DNA of 64,000 nt, taken from positions 3,782,001 through 3,846,000 of the forward strand of contig NZ_CP049156.1 in the NCBI RefSeq assembly GCF_011493005.1, written 5' to 3'. The notes beneath the pieces were generated by a model, which worked only from the letters and a program-made list of their open reading frames with translations, was not told the origin of the DNA and did not search any database. Below, one piece after another: positions 27,023-36,417 of the stretch. The stretch is from Caballeronia sp. SBC1. Its GTDB lineage: Bacteria > Pseudomonadota > Gammaproteobacteria > Burkholderiales > Burkholderiaceae. Within the stretch, counting starts at the first letter, position 1; each line of letters begins with the position of its first letter. Position numbers and translations under genes: made by a program.

Positions 27023-28014
27023 CGCGCGCCTCCATTTTCTGCCACGAGTTCCATGTTCAGCGGCTTGATGCAACGTGCGCGCACTGCCGGATCGTTGGGG
27101 GCGAGTTGAAAGAGCGCCGGCCGCGCCTTGCGGCAATCGTCGACGGCGTAGCTGCAGCGGGGTGCGAACAGACATCCGACCGGACGATCGTCGCGGCCCG
27201 GCACCATGCCCGGCAACGCAGCGAGACGCGCGGCGCCTCGGCTATGTTCGGGAATGGCCGCGAGCAACGCTTCCGTGTACGGATGATGCGGTTCACTGAA
27301 AATAGTCGGCACGTGATTCGTTTCGATAATCTCACCCGCGTACATCACGGCCACGCGCTGCGCGACTTCGGACACGACCGCGAGATCGTGCGAAATCAGC
27401 ACGAGCGCCATGCCGCGTTCCTTCTGCAGCTTGACCAGCAGCTCCATGATCTGCGCCTGGATGGTGACGTCGAGCGCGGTGGTCGGTTCGTCGGCAATCA
27501 GCAGCTTCGGATTGCACGCGACCGCCATCGCGATCATTACGCGCTGGTTCATGCCGCCGGACATCTGGTGCGGGAAGGCGTTGATACGGCTCTTCGCGTC
27601 GGGAATGCCCACTTGATCGAGCAATTCCAGCGCGCGTTGTTGCAGCTTCGCGCCTCTCAGACCTTCGTGAAGCTTGAGGACTTCCTTGATCTGGTATCCG
27701 ACGGTGTAGCTCGGATTCAGGCTCGACAGCGCATCCTGGAAGACCATGGCAATGTCTTTGCCGATTATCTTCCTGCGTTGCCGCGCCGACGCCTTCAGCA
27801 AGTCGACGCCGTTGAACGTGACCTGATCGGCGGTGACAATACCGGGCGCATCGATCAGGCCCATGAGCGCCATCATGGTGACGCTTTTGCCGGAACCCGA
27901 TTCGCCGACAACGCCGACCACTTCGCCGGGTTTAACGGATATATCGATTCGATCAACCGCCGGGAGTCCGTTGAAACTCACGGCGAGATTGCGGATGGTT
28001 AGAAGATCGTTCAT
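27019..28014 (-). CDS. dppD: Dipeptide-type ABC transporter ATP-binding protein DppD
   Basis: 331 aa. Walker [18 protein letters not shown]-loop [20 protein letters not shown], signature [14 protein letters not shown], Walker [20 protein letters not shown] and switch [11 protein letters not shown]. The C-terminal Cys motif [14 protein letters not shown] matches the Opp/Dpp extension. I chose the ATG at 28014 ([14 protein letters not shown]); the much longer upstream frame is antisense noise. It works as a heterodimer with DppF. Confidence 0.93.
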   Translation of the reverse strand: MNDLLTIRNLAVSFNGLPAVDRIDISVKPGEVVGVVGESGSGKSVTMMALMGLIDAPGIVTADQVTFNGVDLLKASARQRRKIIGKDIAMVFQDALSSLNPSYTVGYQIKEVLKLHEGLRGAKLQQRALELLDQVGIPDAKSRINAFPHQMSGGMNQRVMIAMAVACNPKLLIADEPTTALDVTIQAQIMELLVKLQKERGMALVLISHDLAVVSEVAQRVAVMYAGEIIETNHVPTIFSEPHHPYTEALLAAIPEHSRGAARLAALPGMVPGRDDRPVGCLFAPRCSYAVDDCRKARPALFQLAPNDPAVRARCIKPLNMELVAENGGAR

Positions 28015-28051
28015 GTCAGTGCGTGCACGGCCGCCCGAAACGTATTGACCA

Positions 28052-28066
28052 GCCCCCTCGGGGGGC
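28052..28066 (-). repeat. Short GC hairpin between dppC and dppD
   Basis: The 15-bp GCCCCCTCGGGGGGC hairpin lies in the 83-bp gap between dppC and dppD and is followed by GTGAGCGTGGGGGTTG, which can pair in part with the same C-run. There is no T-tract after it on the transcribed strand, so it is more likely a stabilising or REP-like element than a terminator. The function is inferred. Confidence 0.45.
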
Positions 28067-28097
28067 AGCGAATGAAGTGAGCGTGGGGGTTGTTCCA

Positions 28098-29015
28098 TCA
28101 CGCCATCCGTTTGAGTTTGGGATCGAGTGCGTCGCGCAGCCCGTCGCCGAGCAGGTTGATCACCAGGACCGAAATCAGAATGGAAAGCCCGGGCATGGTC
28201 ACGATCCACCATGCACTTTCGATGTAATCCCGCGCCGACGCGAGCATCGCGCCCCACTCCGCTGCAGGCGGTTGCACGCCGAGGCCGAGAAAGCCGAGCG
28301 CGGCGGCGTCCAGAATGGCCGATGAAAACCCGAGCGTCGCCTGCACGATCAGCGGTGCGGCGCAGTTCGGCAGCACTTGCGAGAACATCAGCCGCACAGT
28401 GCCAGCTCCGGCCACGCGCGATGCCGTCACATATTCGCGCTGCAATTCGCCCAGTGCGGCGGCACGTGTCAGACGTACATAACCCGGCAACGCGACGATC
28501 GCGATAGCGAGCATGGTGTTCACCAGCCCCGGCCCGATGATCGCGACCACCGCGACCGCCAGCAGCAGCGAAGGCAGTGCGAGCAGCACGTCCATGATGC
28601 GCATGATCGGCGTATCGAGCCATTTCTGGAAAAACGCCGCGCACAAACCGAGCACGATACCCGGAATCAACGCCAGCACCACCGACACAAAGCCGATCCA
28701 GAACGACAGCCGCGCGCCGTACATCAGGCGGGAGAGGATGTCGCGGCCGGCTTCGTCGGTACCCAGAACGAAGCGCCAGTTGCCGCCATCGAGCCACGCC
28801 GGCGGAATCTTGACGTTGTCGCGATATTGCTCGATCGGGCTATGCGGCGCGATCAGCGGCGCGAAGATGGCGATGAACACAAGGATCAGCACGATCGCGC
28901 CAGCGACTACGGCGCCGCGATTGCGCGAGAAATTAGCCCAGAATTCGCGGCCGGCGAGGAATCGGCCACTCGGGACGGGGATCAACGCCCCAGGATTGTT
29001 TTGGATATCGGCCAT
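28098..29015 (-). CDS. dppC: Dipeptide-type ABC transporter permease DppC
   Basis: 305 aa with an N-terminal OppC-like extension ([20 protein letters not shown]) and six membrane helices. The EAA loop is present as [40 protein letters not shown] is the usual DppC segment. It forms the inner-membrane channel with DppB. It begins 4 bp after the dppB stop. Confidence 0.93.
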   Translation of the reverse strand: MADIQNNPGALIPVPSGRFLAGREFWANFSRNRGAVVAGAIVLILVFIAIFAPLIAPHSPIEQYRDNVKIPPAWLDGGNWRFVLGTDEAGRDILSRLMYGARLSFWIGFVSVVLALIPGIVLGLCAAFFQKWLDTPIMRIMDVLLALPSLLLAVAVVAIIGPGLVNTMLAIAIVALPGYVRLTRAAALGELQREYVTASRVAGAGTVRLMFSQVLPNCAAPLIVQATLGFSSAILDAAALGFLGLGVQPPAAEWGAMLASARDYIESAWWIVTMPGLSILISVLVINLLGDGLRDALDPKLKRMA

Positions 29016-29019
29016 GGGC

Positions 29020-30030
29020 TTACCTCGTGTGGCGAATGCGCGGATTCAGCACGCCGTACAACAAGTCGACGACCAGATTCACAAGAATAACGAGCGTCGC
29101 GATCATCAGGATGCCGCCCTGCACGACGGGATAATCGCGCCGGCTGATAGCGTCGATGAGCCATTTGCCCACGCCCGGCCAGGAGAACAAGGTCTCGGTG
29201 AGCACGGCGCCTGCGAGCAGCGTGCCGACTTGCAGGCCGATCACGGTCACCACGGGAATGAGCGCGTTACGCAGTGCATGCACGATCACCACGCGTCCCG
29301 GCGCGAGCCCTTTGGCGCGTGCGGTGCGGATGTAATCCTCGCGCAGCACTTCGAGCATGGACGAGCGTGTCATACGCGCGATCACGGCGAGCGGAATAGT
29401 GCCCAGCACAATGGTCGGCAGAATCAGGTGACTGACGGCGGACTTGAACGCGCCTTCATCGGTGGAAAAGAGTGCGTCCCACAACATGAAGCCGGTGCGG
29501 TGCGGAATGTCGTATTCCACCGCGATACGCCCTGAAACCGGCGTCCATCCGAGCTTGGCCGAGAAGAACATGATGAGAATCAAACCCCACCAGAAGATCG
29601 GCATGGAGTAACCGGTGAGCGCGGTACCCATTACGCCGTGATCAACGACCGTGCCGCGCTTCAGCGCAGCGGCAACGCCGGCCGGCAATCCGATCACCAA
29701 AGCGAAAATCATCGCGCAGATCGCGAGTTCGAGCGTCGCGGGAAACCGCGCCAGGAATTCGCCCATCACGCTGGTATTGGTGATGATCGACATGCCGAGA
29801 TCGCCTCTCAGCGCGTGTCCGACATAGTGGAAATATTGAACAGGTAGCGGCAGGTCAAGCCCGAGCCGCTTCATTGCTTCGGCATGCATTGCCGGATCCA
29901 CGCCGCGCTCGCCCATCATGACTTCAATGGGATCGCCCGGGATCAGGTGGATTAACGCGAACGCCAGGATCGTAATGCCGATGAACGTCGGGATCACCAT
30001 ACCTATGCGCCGCAGAACGAATCGGAACAT
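29020..30030 (-). CDS. dppB: Dipeptide-type ABC transporter permease DppB
   Basis: 336 aa with six helices; N-terminal VLRRIGMVIPTFIGITILAF and the EAA loop MTRSSMLEVLREDYIRTARA followed by GLAPGRVVIVHALRNALIPV are classic for DppB. A long periplasmic loop carries VSGRIAVEYDIPHRTGFML. It sits 113 bp downstream of dppA, and that gap holds a strong stem-loop. GGGGAGG precedes the start. Confidence 0.94.
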   Translation of the reverse strand: MFRFVLRRIGMVIPTFIGITILAFALIHLIPGDPIEVMMGERGVDPAMHAEAMKRLGLDLPLPVQYFHYVGHALRGDLGMSIITNTSVMGEFLARFPATLELAICAMIFALVIGLPAGVAAALKRGTVVDHGVMGTALTGYSMPIFWWGLILIMFFSAKLGWTPVSGRIAVEYDIPHRTGFMLWDALFSTDEGAFKSAVSHLILPTIVLGTIPLAVIARMTRSSMLEVLREDYIRTARAKGLAPGRVVIVHALRNALIPVVTVIGLQVGTLLAGAVLTETLFSWPGVGKWLIDAISRRDYPVVQGGILMIATLVILVNLVVDLLYGVLNPRIRHTR

Positions 30031-30060
30031 GGTTCGTCTCTTTGGGGAGGAAAAATGCGA

Positions 30061-30093
30061 CCGGCGACTCGGGCTTGTGACCCTTGTCGCCGG
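30061..30093 (-). terminator. Stem-loop between dppA and dppB (attenuator or mRNA-stabilising)
   Basis: On the minus strand CCGGCGAC and GTCGCCGG form a perfect 8-bp stem around a 17-nt loop that has further GGG/CCC pairing; TCGCATTTTT follows. Placement right after the binding-protein gene is the classical position for stem-loops that raise binding-protein expression over permease expression. It may terminate part of the transcripts. Confidence 0.6.
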
Positions 30094-30143
30094 ACCTTTT
30101 CGACTAGTTATAGTTTTGGTGCATAAAGCGTACCGCTACCAGC

Positions 30144-31778
30144 TTACTGCACGCCGACACCGTCGAAACGCAGGTAACCCAGCGGCTCGATCTTCATGCC
30201 AATCACCTTCTTGCTCGTCGGCTGATAGACCGTGGAGTGAGCAATCGGCGAGAACGGCAGTTGATCAGCGAAAATTTGCTGCGCTTGCATATAAGCCTGC
30301 GTGCGCTGCGCCTGGTCCGACGTATTGCGGCCCTTGATCACCAGGTCGTTGAATGGCTTGTAGCACCAGTGCGAGAAGTTGCTGCCATTGACCGCTTCGC
30401 AACCTAGCAGCGTGCCGAGCCAGTTATCCGGATCGCCGTTGTCGCCGGTCCAGCCGATCAGCATTGCGTCGTGTTCGCCTGCGTGGCCGCGCTTGATGTA
30501 CTCGCCCCATTCATACGTCACAATATTCGCCTTCACGCCAATCTTCGCCCAGTCGGCCTGGATCATCTCGGCCATCAGACGTGCGTTCGGGTTGTACGGA
30601 CGCTGGACCGGCATCGCCCACAGATTCATTTCGAAGCCATTCGGGAAACCTGCCTTCGCGAGCAGCGCCTTGGCTTTGGCGGTGTCGTACGGTTGAACCT
30701 TCAGGTTCTTGTCGTAGGACCATTCGGTCGGCGGCATTGGAGCGGTGGCGGCCTGACCTGCGCCTTGATACACCGAGTCGATGATCGCCTTCTTGTTGAT
30801 CGCCATATCCAGCGCGCGGCGCACCTCGACGTTATCGACGTTCTTCTTCGTCGTGTTGTACGCCACGTAGCCTTCGTTGAAGCCCGGTTGCGACGGCGTA
30901 TCCAGGTTCGAATCGGCCTTCAGCGGTGCAATGTCAGCTGGACGCGGATAGCTCATCACCTGGCATTCATTGCTCTTCAGCTTCTGCACGCGCACGGCGG
31001 CGTCCGGCGTGATCGAGAAAATCAGCTTCGAGATTTTGACTGCGCCTGGCTTCCAGTAATCAGGATTGCCGTCGAAACGGATGGTCGCGTCTTTCGTGTA
31101 GCTGCGGAAAATAAACGGACCCGTGCCGACCGGCTGCTGGTTGATGTCCGCTGCCTTGCCCGCTTTGAGCAGTTGCTGAGCGTATTCATCCGATTGGATC
31201 GACGCGTATTCCATTGCCATGTTCTGGATAAACGGCGCGTTGACTTCTTTCAGCGTGAACTTGACCGTGTACGGATCGACTGCTTCGACCTTCGTGATCA
31301 GCTTGTCCAGGCCCATGTCCGTGAAGTACGGAAACGACGTGGGGTAAGCCTTGCGGAACGGCTGGTTCGGATCGAGCATGCGGTTGAACGTGAAGAGCAC
31401 GTCGTCCGCGTTGAAGTCGCGCGTGGGCTTGAAGAACGACGTGGTCTGGAACTTCACGCCATGGCGCAGGTGGAACGTGTAGGTCAGGCCATCGGCCGAG
31501 ACATCCCACTTTTCCGCGAGGCCCGGTTCCACTTTCGTGCTGCCGCGCTCGAATTCCACGAGGCGGTTGTAGACCGTGAAGGTGTTTGCAGTGAAATCCG
31601 TACCTGTTGTGTATTGCGCGGGATCGAAACCGGCCGGGCTGCCTTCTGAGCAGTAGACGAGCGTTTTGTTGGGAATGGGTGCTGCATGAGCGACGCTCGC
31701 GGTTACGAGCGATGCCGCGATGGCGGCGCTTAATGCCATCGAGAGACGAGCGGCTCGTAACAGGCCAATTCTTTTCAT
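30144..31778 (-). CDS. dppA: ABC transporter periplasmic peptide-binding protein DppA (family 5)
   Basis: 544 aa. Signal peptide RLSMALSAAIAASLVTAS with cleavage after VAHA (about residue 32). The family 5 solute-binding pattern is clear: KTLVYCSEGSPAGFDPAQYT, LAEKWDVSADGLTYTFHLR, HGVKFQTT, FNADDVLFTFNRM and later GHAGEHDAMLIGWTGDNGDPDNW. It captures di- or oligopeptides (heme or ALA are possible for Dpp systems) in the periplasm. First gene of dppABCDF; GGAGG lies just before the start. Confidence 0.93.
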   Translation of the reverse strand: MKRIGLLRAARLSMALSAAIAASLVTASVAHAAPIPNKTLVYCSEGSPAGFDPAQYTTGTDFTANTFTVYNRLVEFERGSTKVEPGLAEKWDVSADGLTYTFHLRHGVKFQTTSFFKPTRDFNADDVLFTFNRMLDPNQPFRKAYPTSFPYFTDMGLDKLITKVEAVDPYTVKFTLKEVNAPFIQNMAMEYASIQSDEYAQQLLKAGKAADINQQPVGTGPFIFRSYTKDATIRFDGNPDYWKPGAVKISKLIFSITPDAAVRVQKLKSNECQVMSYPRPADIAPLKADSNLDTPSQPGFNEGYVAYNTTKKNVDNVEVRRALDMAINKKAIIDSVYQGAGQAATAPMPPTEWSYDKNLKVQPYDTAKAKALLAKAGFPNGFEMNLWAMPVQRPYNPNARLMAEMIQADWAKIGVKANIVTYEWGEYIKRGHAGEHDAMLIGWTGDNGDPDNWLGTLLGCEAVNGSNFSHWCYKPFNDLVIKGRNTSDQAQRTQAYMQAQQIFADQLPFSPIAHSTVYQPTSKKVIGMKIEPLGYLRFDGVGVQ

Positions 31779-32253
31779 GTTTCCTCCAGGATCTGTGCCG
31801 GCTAAAACCAGCGTAGCGCGATATTACTGAGCTTTGCCGGGGGGAACAAGGCGACGAAATTCCCTATGGGAAATAGCTTCTGCCCGTGCGTCCGGCAAGC
31901 CAAGCGACAGGGTTGAAAAGGCCGTGTTTTCGCTTAACTTCTTCGAGTTATCGGGGTTTTTGGTCGATTCAGCGCGTTTTTCATCGATCTACGCCCTGTC
32001 GGAAAACTCACGCGCGACGGCAAATTCGGGCGCTACCGTAGCACGAAAGAAATGTAAATTGAAATTATCGATGCTGGATTGTTGCGCGTTGAAAACATGA
32101 GTCCATCATGTTTCGTTATGCACAATGTTTCAAGGTAATTAAACAGGGGGAGGGGAAACACGGAAACCGCGACGAGAACCGCGCGGCGAATGCCGCGCGG
32201 GTTATTCGATCTTTAGACTAGTTGCAGTCGCGCTATGGCGAGAGCAAAGAGGC
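31779..32253. other. 475-bp intergenic region upstream of dppA
   Basis: No gene is supported. The right part holds a GC-rich hairpin (32177-32203, AACCGCGCGGC-GAAT-GCCGCGCGGGTT) lying 51 bp past the stop of the leftward restriction gene, which could end that transcript although no T-run follows. The AT-richer middle (about 31900-32150) presumably includes the dppA promoter; I see no convincing -35/-10 pair. Confidence 0.5.
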
Positions 32254-33195
32254 TCACGACTCCACGTCGACGCGCACTTCGTAGTCGAGTACTGGATATG
32301 GGGATTCGTCAATCAACGCTGTTTCGAAGGCGGGCGAGCGTGATGCCCATTCCAATCGGCGAGTCACTGCCTTTAAGTCGGGGGCACCAAACACATAGCG
32401 CTCCTCGTACCGCAAATAGAGCGCCTGAAAAAATTGCTCGATCCGAAGCGGACTATCTTTAGGCGGGAAATCGCCGAGAATGTAGCCGGCGCGGCCTTCC
32501 GCCATGTCGACCATCGCTAACGTGACCGCTTCATAGCCGCTCACATCATCTCGAATTCCACGACGACCTGTTAGTTCTCGAAGCGCTGAATGAAAGCGGA
32601 AAATTGACTCTACAGGTTCGCCACCCTCTCGAACCGCAATGTCATTCGCGAGAAGTTGGCGCGCGGGGGCCTCTGCCGACTCGATACCCTCCGCCAAAGC
32701 TACCATCGTACGATTCGCACGTATCACGAACATGTAACCGAACACCATGGCGGGATACGTAATGTGAAGGTTCGTGCATTCCCCGATGGTCTCTTCCATG
32801 CGATTGGTTAGGTTGCGAAACGCACCCATCATTCCTTTGCATGAAATCGCCAAAACCGGACCAATCCCGTCCTTAGTCACGACCACGTCGACGTTTTTCG
32901 TTTTCAAGCCCCCGAGAATCGTTCTTTCGGAGCCGGTCGCCAAGGTCGGATCAAAATGCAAATAAGATCTGCCGCTCCGCGTGACCACGGAAAAAGGCGG
33001 CCGAGGCGTGATGTCGTCTGGATGGAAGCCCCCTTCAAGCACCAGTCGACACGCAACATACCAATGCAAAGGTTTGATGTGCTGCTGGCTTTGCGTCATT
33101 CCAGCATAAGTTGCAAAGTGATGCAGCGCTTCCCTCTGGTTTATCCATTGGCAGATTCGCGAGTCGCCATTTATCGCATTTCTACGCAGCGGCAT
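32254..33195 (-). CDS. Probable type II restriction endonuclease (PD-(D/E)XK-like)
   Basis: 313 aa. The region NVDVVVTKDGIGPVLAISCK has the D-x(n)-S-x-K spacing of a PD-(D/E)XK nuclease core with Asp on one strand and the catalytic Lys on the next (about residues 101-120). A helix-rich segment follows (NRMEETIGECTNLHITYP). It overlaps the end of the methyltransferase gene by 14 bp on the same strand, the usual layout of a modification gene followed by its endonuclease. The recognition site cannot be read from the sequence. GC content looks lower than in neighbouring genes. Confidence 0.72.
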   Translation of the reverse strand: MPLRRNAINGDSRICQWINQREALHHFATYAGMTQSQQHIKPLHWYVACRLVLEGGFHPDDITPRPPFSVVTRSGRSYLHFDPTLATGSERTILGGLKTKNVDVVVTKDGIGPVLAISCKGMMGAFRNLTNRMEETIGECTNLHITYPAMVFGYMFVIRANRTMVALAEGIESAEAPARQLLANDIAVREGGEPVESIFRFHSALRELTGRRGIRDDVSGYEAVTLAMVDMAEGRAGYILGDFPPKDSPLRIEQFFQALYLRYEERYVFGAPDLKAVTRRLEWASRSPAFETALIDESPYPVLDYEVRVDVES

Positions 33196-34747
33196 AGTGT
33201 CTCCACTCGCGCAGCGTCATAAGCGCCTCTTCCACAATGGCAGCGTCCACGTGCTTGAGCGCCGCTTTCTCTGGGAAGGCAATTCGGCCGGCTTCGCGAG
33301 GCTCAAGTTTTAGCATTCCCCCACCGAGCGGGTGTCCCTCGAGCTCGGAGCTTAATTTGATAAACGGCGACTCCCAGACATCGAGAAGATTCGACGAATC
33401 GACCCCTTGCCGTAATCGAACGCTATGAACGGAGTTCGTGCAAGTGCACCCTGCCTCGTTTCGAACCAGATTAGCTTCCAGCCCCGACATGTATGAAAGG
33501 AAAAAATCGGGAATCTGTACGTCGGGCACTGAATACCAAGGGTCACGAACACGGCATTTGTAGGCCTCTCGCGCTACGACGCCAGCCTCGGAGTCAAGAT
33601 ATCGCACTACCGAGGCGGGAACCGATCCCGACTTCGGCATGCGTAGGAGCAAAATTGGCTCATCGTTTTCTTTCCAGACCCCTACTGTGGACTCGGTTAG
33701 CCGTTGCTTCGGAAGTGCGCGGCCGTTGCGAACAGTTGGATGCAACAATTGCTTCGGAATGCGAAGACGACTTGCCTCCGACGGACGCAGGTGAAAAAAA
33801 CTGTTGGCTCCTGTTACGTAGCCAATGCCGATATTCGCCAACTCACCGAAGCGCTTCGTTTTATCGTCTTCCACTACACCGCGGTATAGCCTGCGAGCGT
33901 TGGCATGCATCAGGAAGGGGCGAAGCCGACAGCCCCAGGCACGCCAGTCGGTCATTGACACGCCAATAAACGTCTTTGGCGGTACGCCCATCCGCTTGAA
34001 ACGCGGCATAGATGAGAACCGAATTTCCGCCGTGCTCTGACCGAAGCCTTCGGCAAAAATCAGCCAGCAGTCTTCCGAAAGCTCAGGAAAGAGCTTGTCC
34101 TTTACGGCTACGACGTGCAGTACCGCAAAATGCGACGCCAAATACTCGATCAGGGGCGCCGAATATGGCGCGTGTCCGATTTCCGCCGGGACGACGAAAG
34201 CCATCCGGCCGCCTTGTTTCAGTAACGTTGCCGTTGCAACGAGAAAAGGCGCCCATGATGAGCTAAGGCCGCTAAAGTGGGCTCCGGCCCGGGCACAGAG
34301 TGCCGTGGCCCGGTTTCGAACTTCACCTTTGAAAGTTTGATACCGAATGAACGGTGGATTACCCGCCGCGCAGTCGAAGCGCTCTTTCGTGGTCGATGCC
34401 CATTCGAAAAAATCCCCCTCGTGAATCGATGCCCAGGGAGCACGCTGAGAAGCTCGTTTTCCCGCAGCCGGGTCTTGCTCAATGCCAACACTATTGCGAT
34501 GTCCGGCAATGAATTGTCCATCGCCGCAGGATGGATCAAGCAGCCTGTCGCTCTCGCTGCGCAGTGCCCAATGAAGCAGAGTCTCGGCAACTCCGTCAGG
34601 GGTGTAATACGCGCCCGAATCCTTTTGAGATAGGGGCTTTACGGATGGTCGTTCTTCCGCGCCACAAAGAGTATCGCGGGTTGCGGCGGCGGTGTCGCGT
34701 TGGCGGCCGCCTGCTGCTGATTTTTTGTTCGTAACGGTAAGTTGCAA
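33182..34747 (-). CDS. N6-adenine DNA methyltransferase of a type II R-M system
   Basis: 521 aa. Motif X KDSGAYYTPDGVAETLLHWA leads into motif I LLDPSCGDGQFIAG; motif IV is NPPFIRYQTFKGE, as in gamma-class (M.TaqI/Eco57I-like) N6-adenine methyltransferases. The C-terminal ~250 residues would be the target-recognition domain. The catalytic head is intact, so it is probably functional. The start ATG at 34747 gives a ~40-residue non-conserved N terminus; the Met-poor N-terminal part leaves the start uncertain. It protects host DNA from the overlapping downstream nuclease. Confidence 0.85.
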   Translation of the reverse strand: MQLTVTNKKSAAGGRQRDTAAATRDTLCGAEERPSVKPLSQKDSGAYYTPDGVAETLLHWALRSESDRLLDPSCGDGQFIAGHRNSVGIEQDPAAGKRASQRAPWASIHEGDFFEWASTTKERFDCAAGNPPFIRYQTFKGEVRNRATALCARAGAHFSGLSSSWAPFLVATATLLKQGGRMAFVVPAEIGHAPYSAPLIEYLASHFAVLHVVAVKDKLFPELSEDCWLIFAEGFGQSTAEIRFSSMPRFKRMGVPPKTFIGVSMTDWRAWGCRLRPFLMHANARRLYRGVVEDDKTKRFGELANIGIGYVTGANSFFHLRPSEASRLRIPKQLLHPTVRNGRALPKQRLTESTVGVWKENDEPILLLRMPKSGSVPASVVRYLDSEAGVVAREAYKCRVRDPWYSVPDVQIPDFFLSYMSGLEANLVRNEAGCTCTNSVHSVRLRQGVDSSNLLDVWESPFIKLSSELEGHPLGGGMLKLEPREAGRIAFPEKAALKHVDAAIVEEALMTLREWRHYAAA

Positions 34748-35091
34748 GGTGCAATACGCCTCGGTTAATAAGTCGGCAAGCTAGTTCAGCGAGCATTGAC
34801 CCTTCAGCGTTTGCCCAGCTGAAAAATCGCCTGGGCGGCCTGACTTGTTCGGTACTTTACAACACAAAAATGTGTTTGGTTGTCGGCTTGAGTCGTCAAA
34901 GTTTCTAATACCCGGTACTGACAATTGCTCGTCACTTAGCGTTTCGCGTGCGCGCCTAGCCGCGTACGAAGATTGTCAGTTGCCGACGGTTTTCATTGCC
35001 ACGAAAAAAAACGATCGCGATTTGCAAATCGCGATCGCCGGCCTTCAAATTTCGCTGCACCTGCAGCGGCGCCCGAGAAGCCGAGGCGTCG
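34748..35091. other. 344-bp intergenic region between the methyltransferase gene and metF
   Basis: The right part carries the metF terminator (35004-35037). The remainder (34748-35000) has no supported gene and presumably holds the promoter of the R-M pair; no clear control-protein (C-box) repeat was found. It marks the probable right boundary of the R-M insertion. Confidence 0.5.
35004..35037 (-). terminator. Rho-independent terminator of the ahcY-metF operon
   Basis: A perfect 26-bp palindrome (35012-35037, half-site CGATCGCGATTTG) is followed on the minus strand by eight T residues (35004-35011). It lies 55 bp after the metF stop. Stem, loop and U-tract make this a strong intrinsic terminator. 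Confidence 0.85.
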
Positions 35092-35931
35092 TTACTTTCC
35101 CGGTAATGCCAACCGCTCGCAGATCGTCTTGCTCGCGGCTGCGCCGTTCAGCGTATAAAAATGCAGCCCGGGCGCGCCTTCCTTGACCAGCCGTTCGCAC
35201 AAACCGGTCACTACATCCAGTCCAAACGCGCGGATCGCTTCTTTATCGTCACCGAAACTCTCCAGTCGACGTGCAATCCACTTCGGCACTTCCGCGCCGC
35301 ACATCTCGGAGAAACGCATCAACTGCGAGAAGTTCGTGATCGGCATGATGCCCGGCACGATAGGTACGTCCACACCCAGCTTGCGGGCGTCATCGACGAA
35401 ACGGAAATAGGCGTCCGCGTTGAAGAAGTACTGCGTGATCGCCGAATTCGCGCCAGCTTGCACCTTGCGCACGAAGTTATCCATATCGGATTTGGGCGAA
35501 CGCGCCTGCGGGTGATATTCCGGATACGCCGCGACTTCAATGTTGAACCAGTCGCCATGCTCGGCGCGGATGAAGCCGACCAGTTCCGATGCATACCGCA
35601 ACTCGCCGACTTCGCCCATGCCCGAGGGCAGATCGCCGCGCAACGCGACAATGTGACGAATGCCATGCTCGCGATACGCGCCGAGAATCCCCCGCAAACT
35701 ATCCTTTGAGGACCCGATGCACGACAAATGCGGCGCGGCTTCGAGTCCCTGCTTCATCATCTCGACAACGGTATCGAGCGTGCCTTGCTGCGTGGAACCG
35801 CCCGCGCCGAACGTCACGGAGACGAACTTCGGGTTGAGCGTCTTGAGCTGCGCGCCAGTCGCGCGCAATTTCTCGATTCCTTCCTGCGTTTTCGGCGGGA
35901 AAAACTCGAATGAGAGTTCGATCGGTTTCAT
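35092..35931 (-). CDS. metF: Methylenetetrahydrofolate reductase
   Basis: 279 aa flavoenzyme making 5-methyl-THF for methionine synthesis. N-terminal IELSFEFFPPKTQEG contains the catalytic-type FEFFPPK motif; SVTFGAGGST, IVALRGDLP, EVAAYPEYHPQA, FNADAYFRFVDDAR and IVPGIMPI follow in canonical order. I chose the ATG at 35931 (MKPIEL) over one 8 codons upstream by family length. Last gene of the ahcY operon, so it is probably under the SAH riboswitch. Confidence 0.95.
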   Translation of the reverse strand: MKPIELSFEFFPPKTQEGIEKLRATGAQLKTLNPKFVSVTFGAGGSTQQGTLDTVVEMMKQGLEAAPHLSCIGSSKDSLRGILGAYREHGIRHIVALRGDLPSGMGEVGELRYASELVGFIRAEHGDWFNIEVAAYPEYHPQARSPKSDMDNFVRKVQAGANSAITQYFFNADAYFRFVDDARKLGVDVPIVPGIMPITNFSQLMRFSEMCGAEVPKWIARRLESFGDDKEAIRAFGLDVVTGLCERLVKEGAPGLHFYTLNGAAASKTICERLALPGK

Positions 35932-35968
35932 GGGAAGAGTTGAACGCGCGCGCAAGGCACTCGCGTTC

Positions 35969-36319
35969 TTAGAAGTTGCGCTGACCGAGGATCACCGCCG
36001 ACAGCAGCCAGGACACGATGCTGTACAGAATCGAGCCAATGAACGCCGACCAGAAACCCGACACCTCGAAGCCTTTCAGCAACGAAGCGCACAGCCAGAA
36101 ACACAGCGCATTCACCACGAGGATGAACAACCCGAGCGTGAGAATGGTCACCGGCAGCGTAAGCAGCACCAGCAACGGACGCAGGAACGTATTAATCAGC
36201 CCGAGCACGATCGCGACGATCAGCGCGGTGCCGAAACTGCGAATGTGAATCGACGGCACAAGGTAAGTGATGATCAAAAGCGCGAGCGCGTTGATCAGCC
36301 AGGTCAGCAGCACGGACAT
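35969..36319 (-). CDS. DUF360/YvlD-family small membrane protein (phage holin family 4)
   Basis: 116 aa with four hydrophobic helices; the NTFLRPLLVLLTLPVTILTL segment is the typical family signature (PF04020, named phage holin family 4). It is not near phage genes. It lies between ahcY (98 bp upstream) and metF (37 bp downstream) on the same strand and so seems part of the SAM-recycling operon. The function is unknown; the holin label is by family name only. Confidence 0.85.
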   Translation of the reverse strand: MSVLLTWLINALALLIITYLVPSIHIRSFGTALIVAIVLGLINTFLRPLLVLLTLPVTILTLGLFILVVNALCFWLCASLLKGFEVSGFWSAFIGSILYSIVSWLLSAVILGQRNF

Positions 36320-36417
36320 CGATGGTCTCCTGGTACTTGAAGTTTCACGCGCATGGGCTTTTCCAAACCCATGCGCGTGCTGAGAGCTACAAAAACACAG
36401 CCGCGCTCAATAACCGA

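Noticed and set aside
30471..31649. Long open frame antisense to dppA
   Set aside because: Sense gene has a signal peptide and family 5 motifs; the antisense frame is a codon-bias by-product. The same reasoning applies to 36322-37818 over ahcY.
35012..35037. Perfect 26-bp palindrome as an operator or R-M related site
   Set aside because: Eight T residues follow on the metF strand and it lies 55 bp after the metF stop, so an intrinsic terminator explains it fully.
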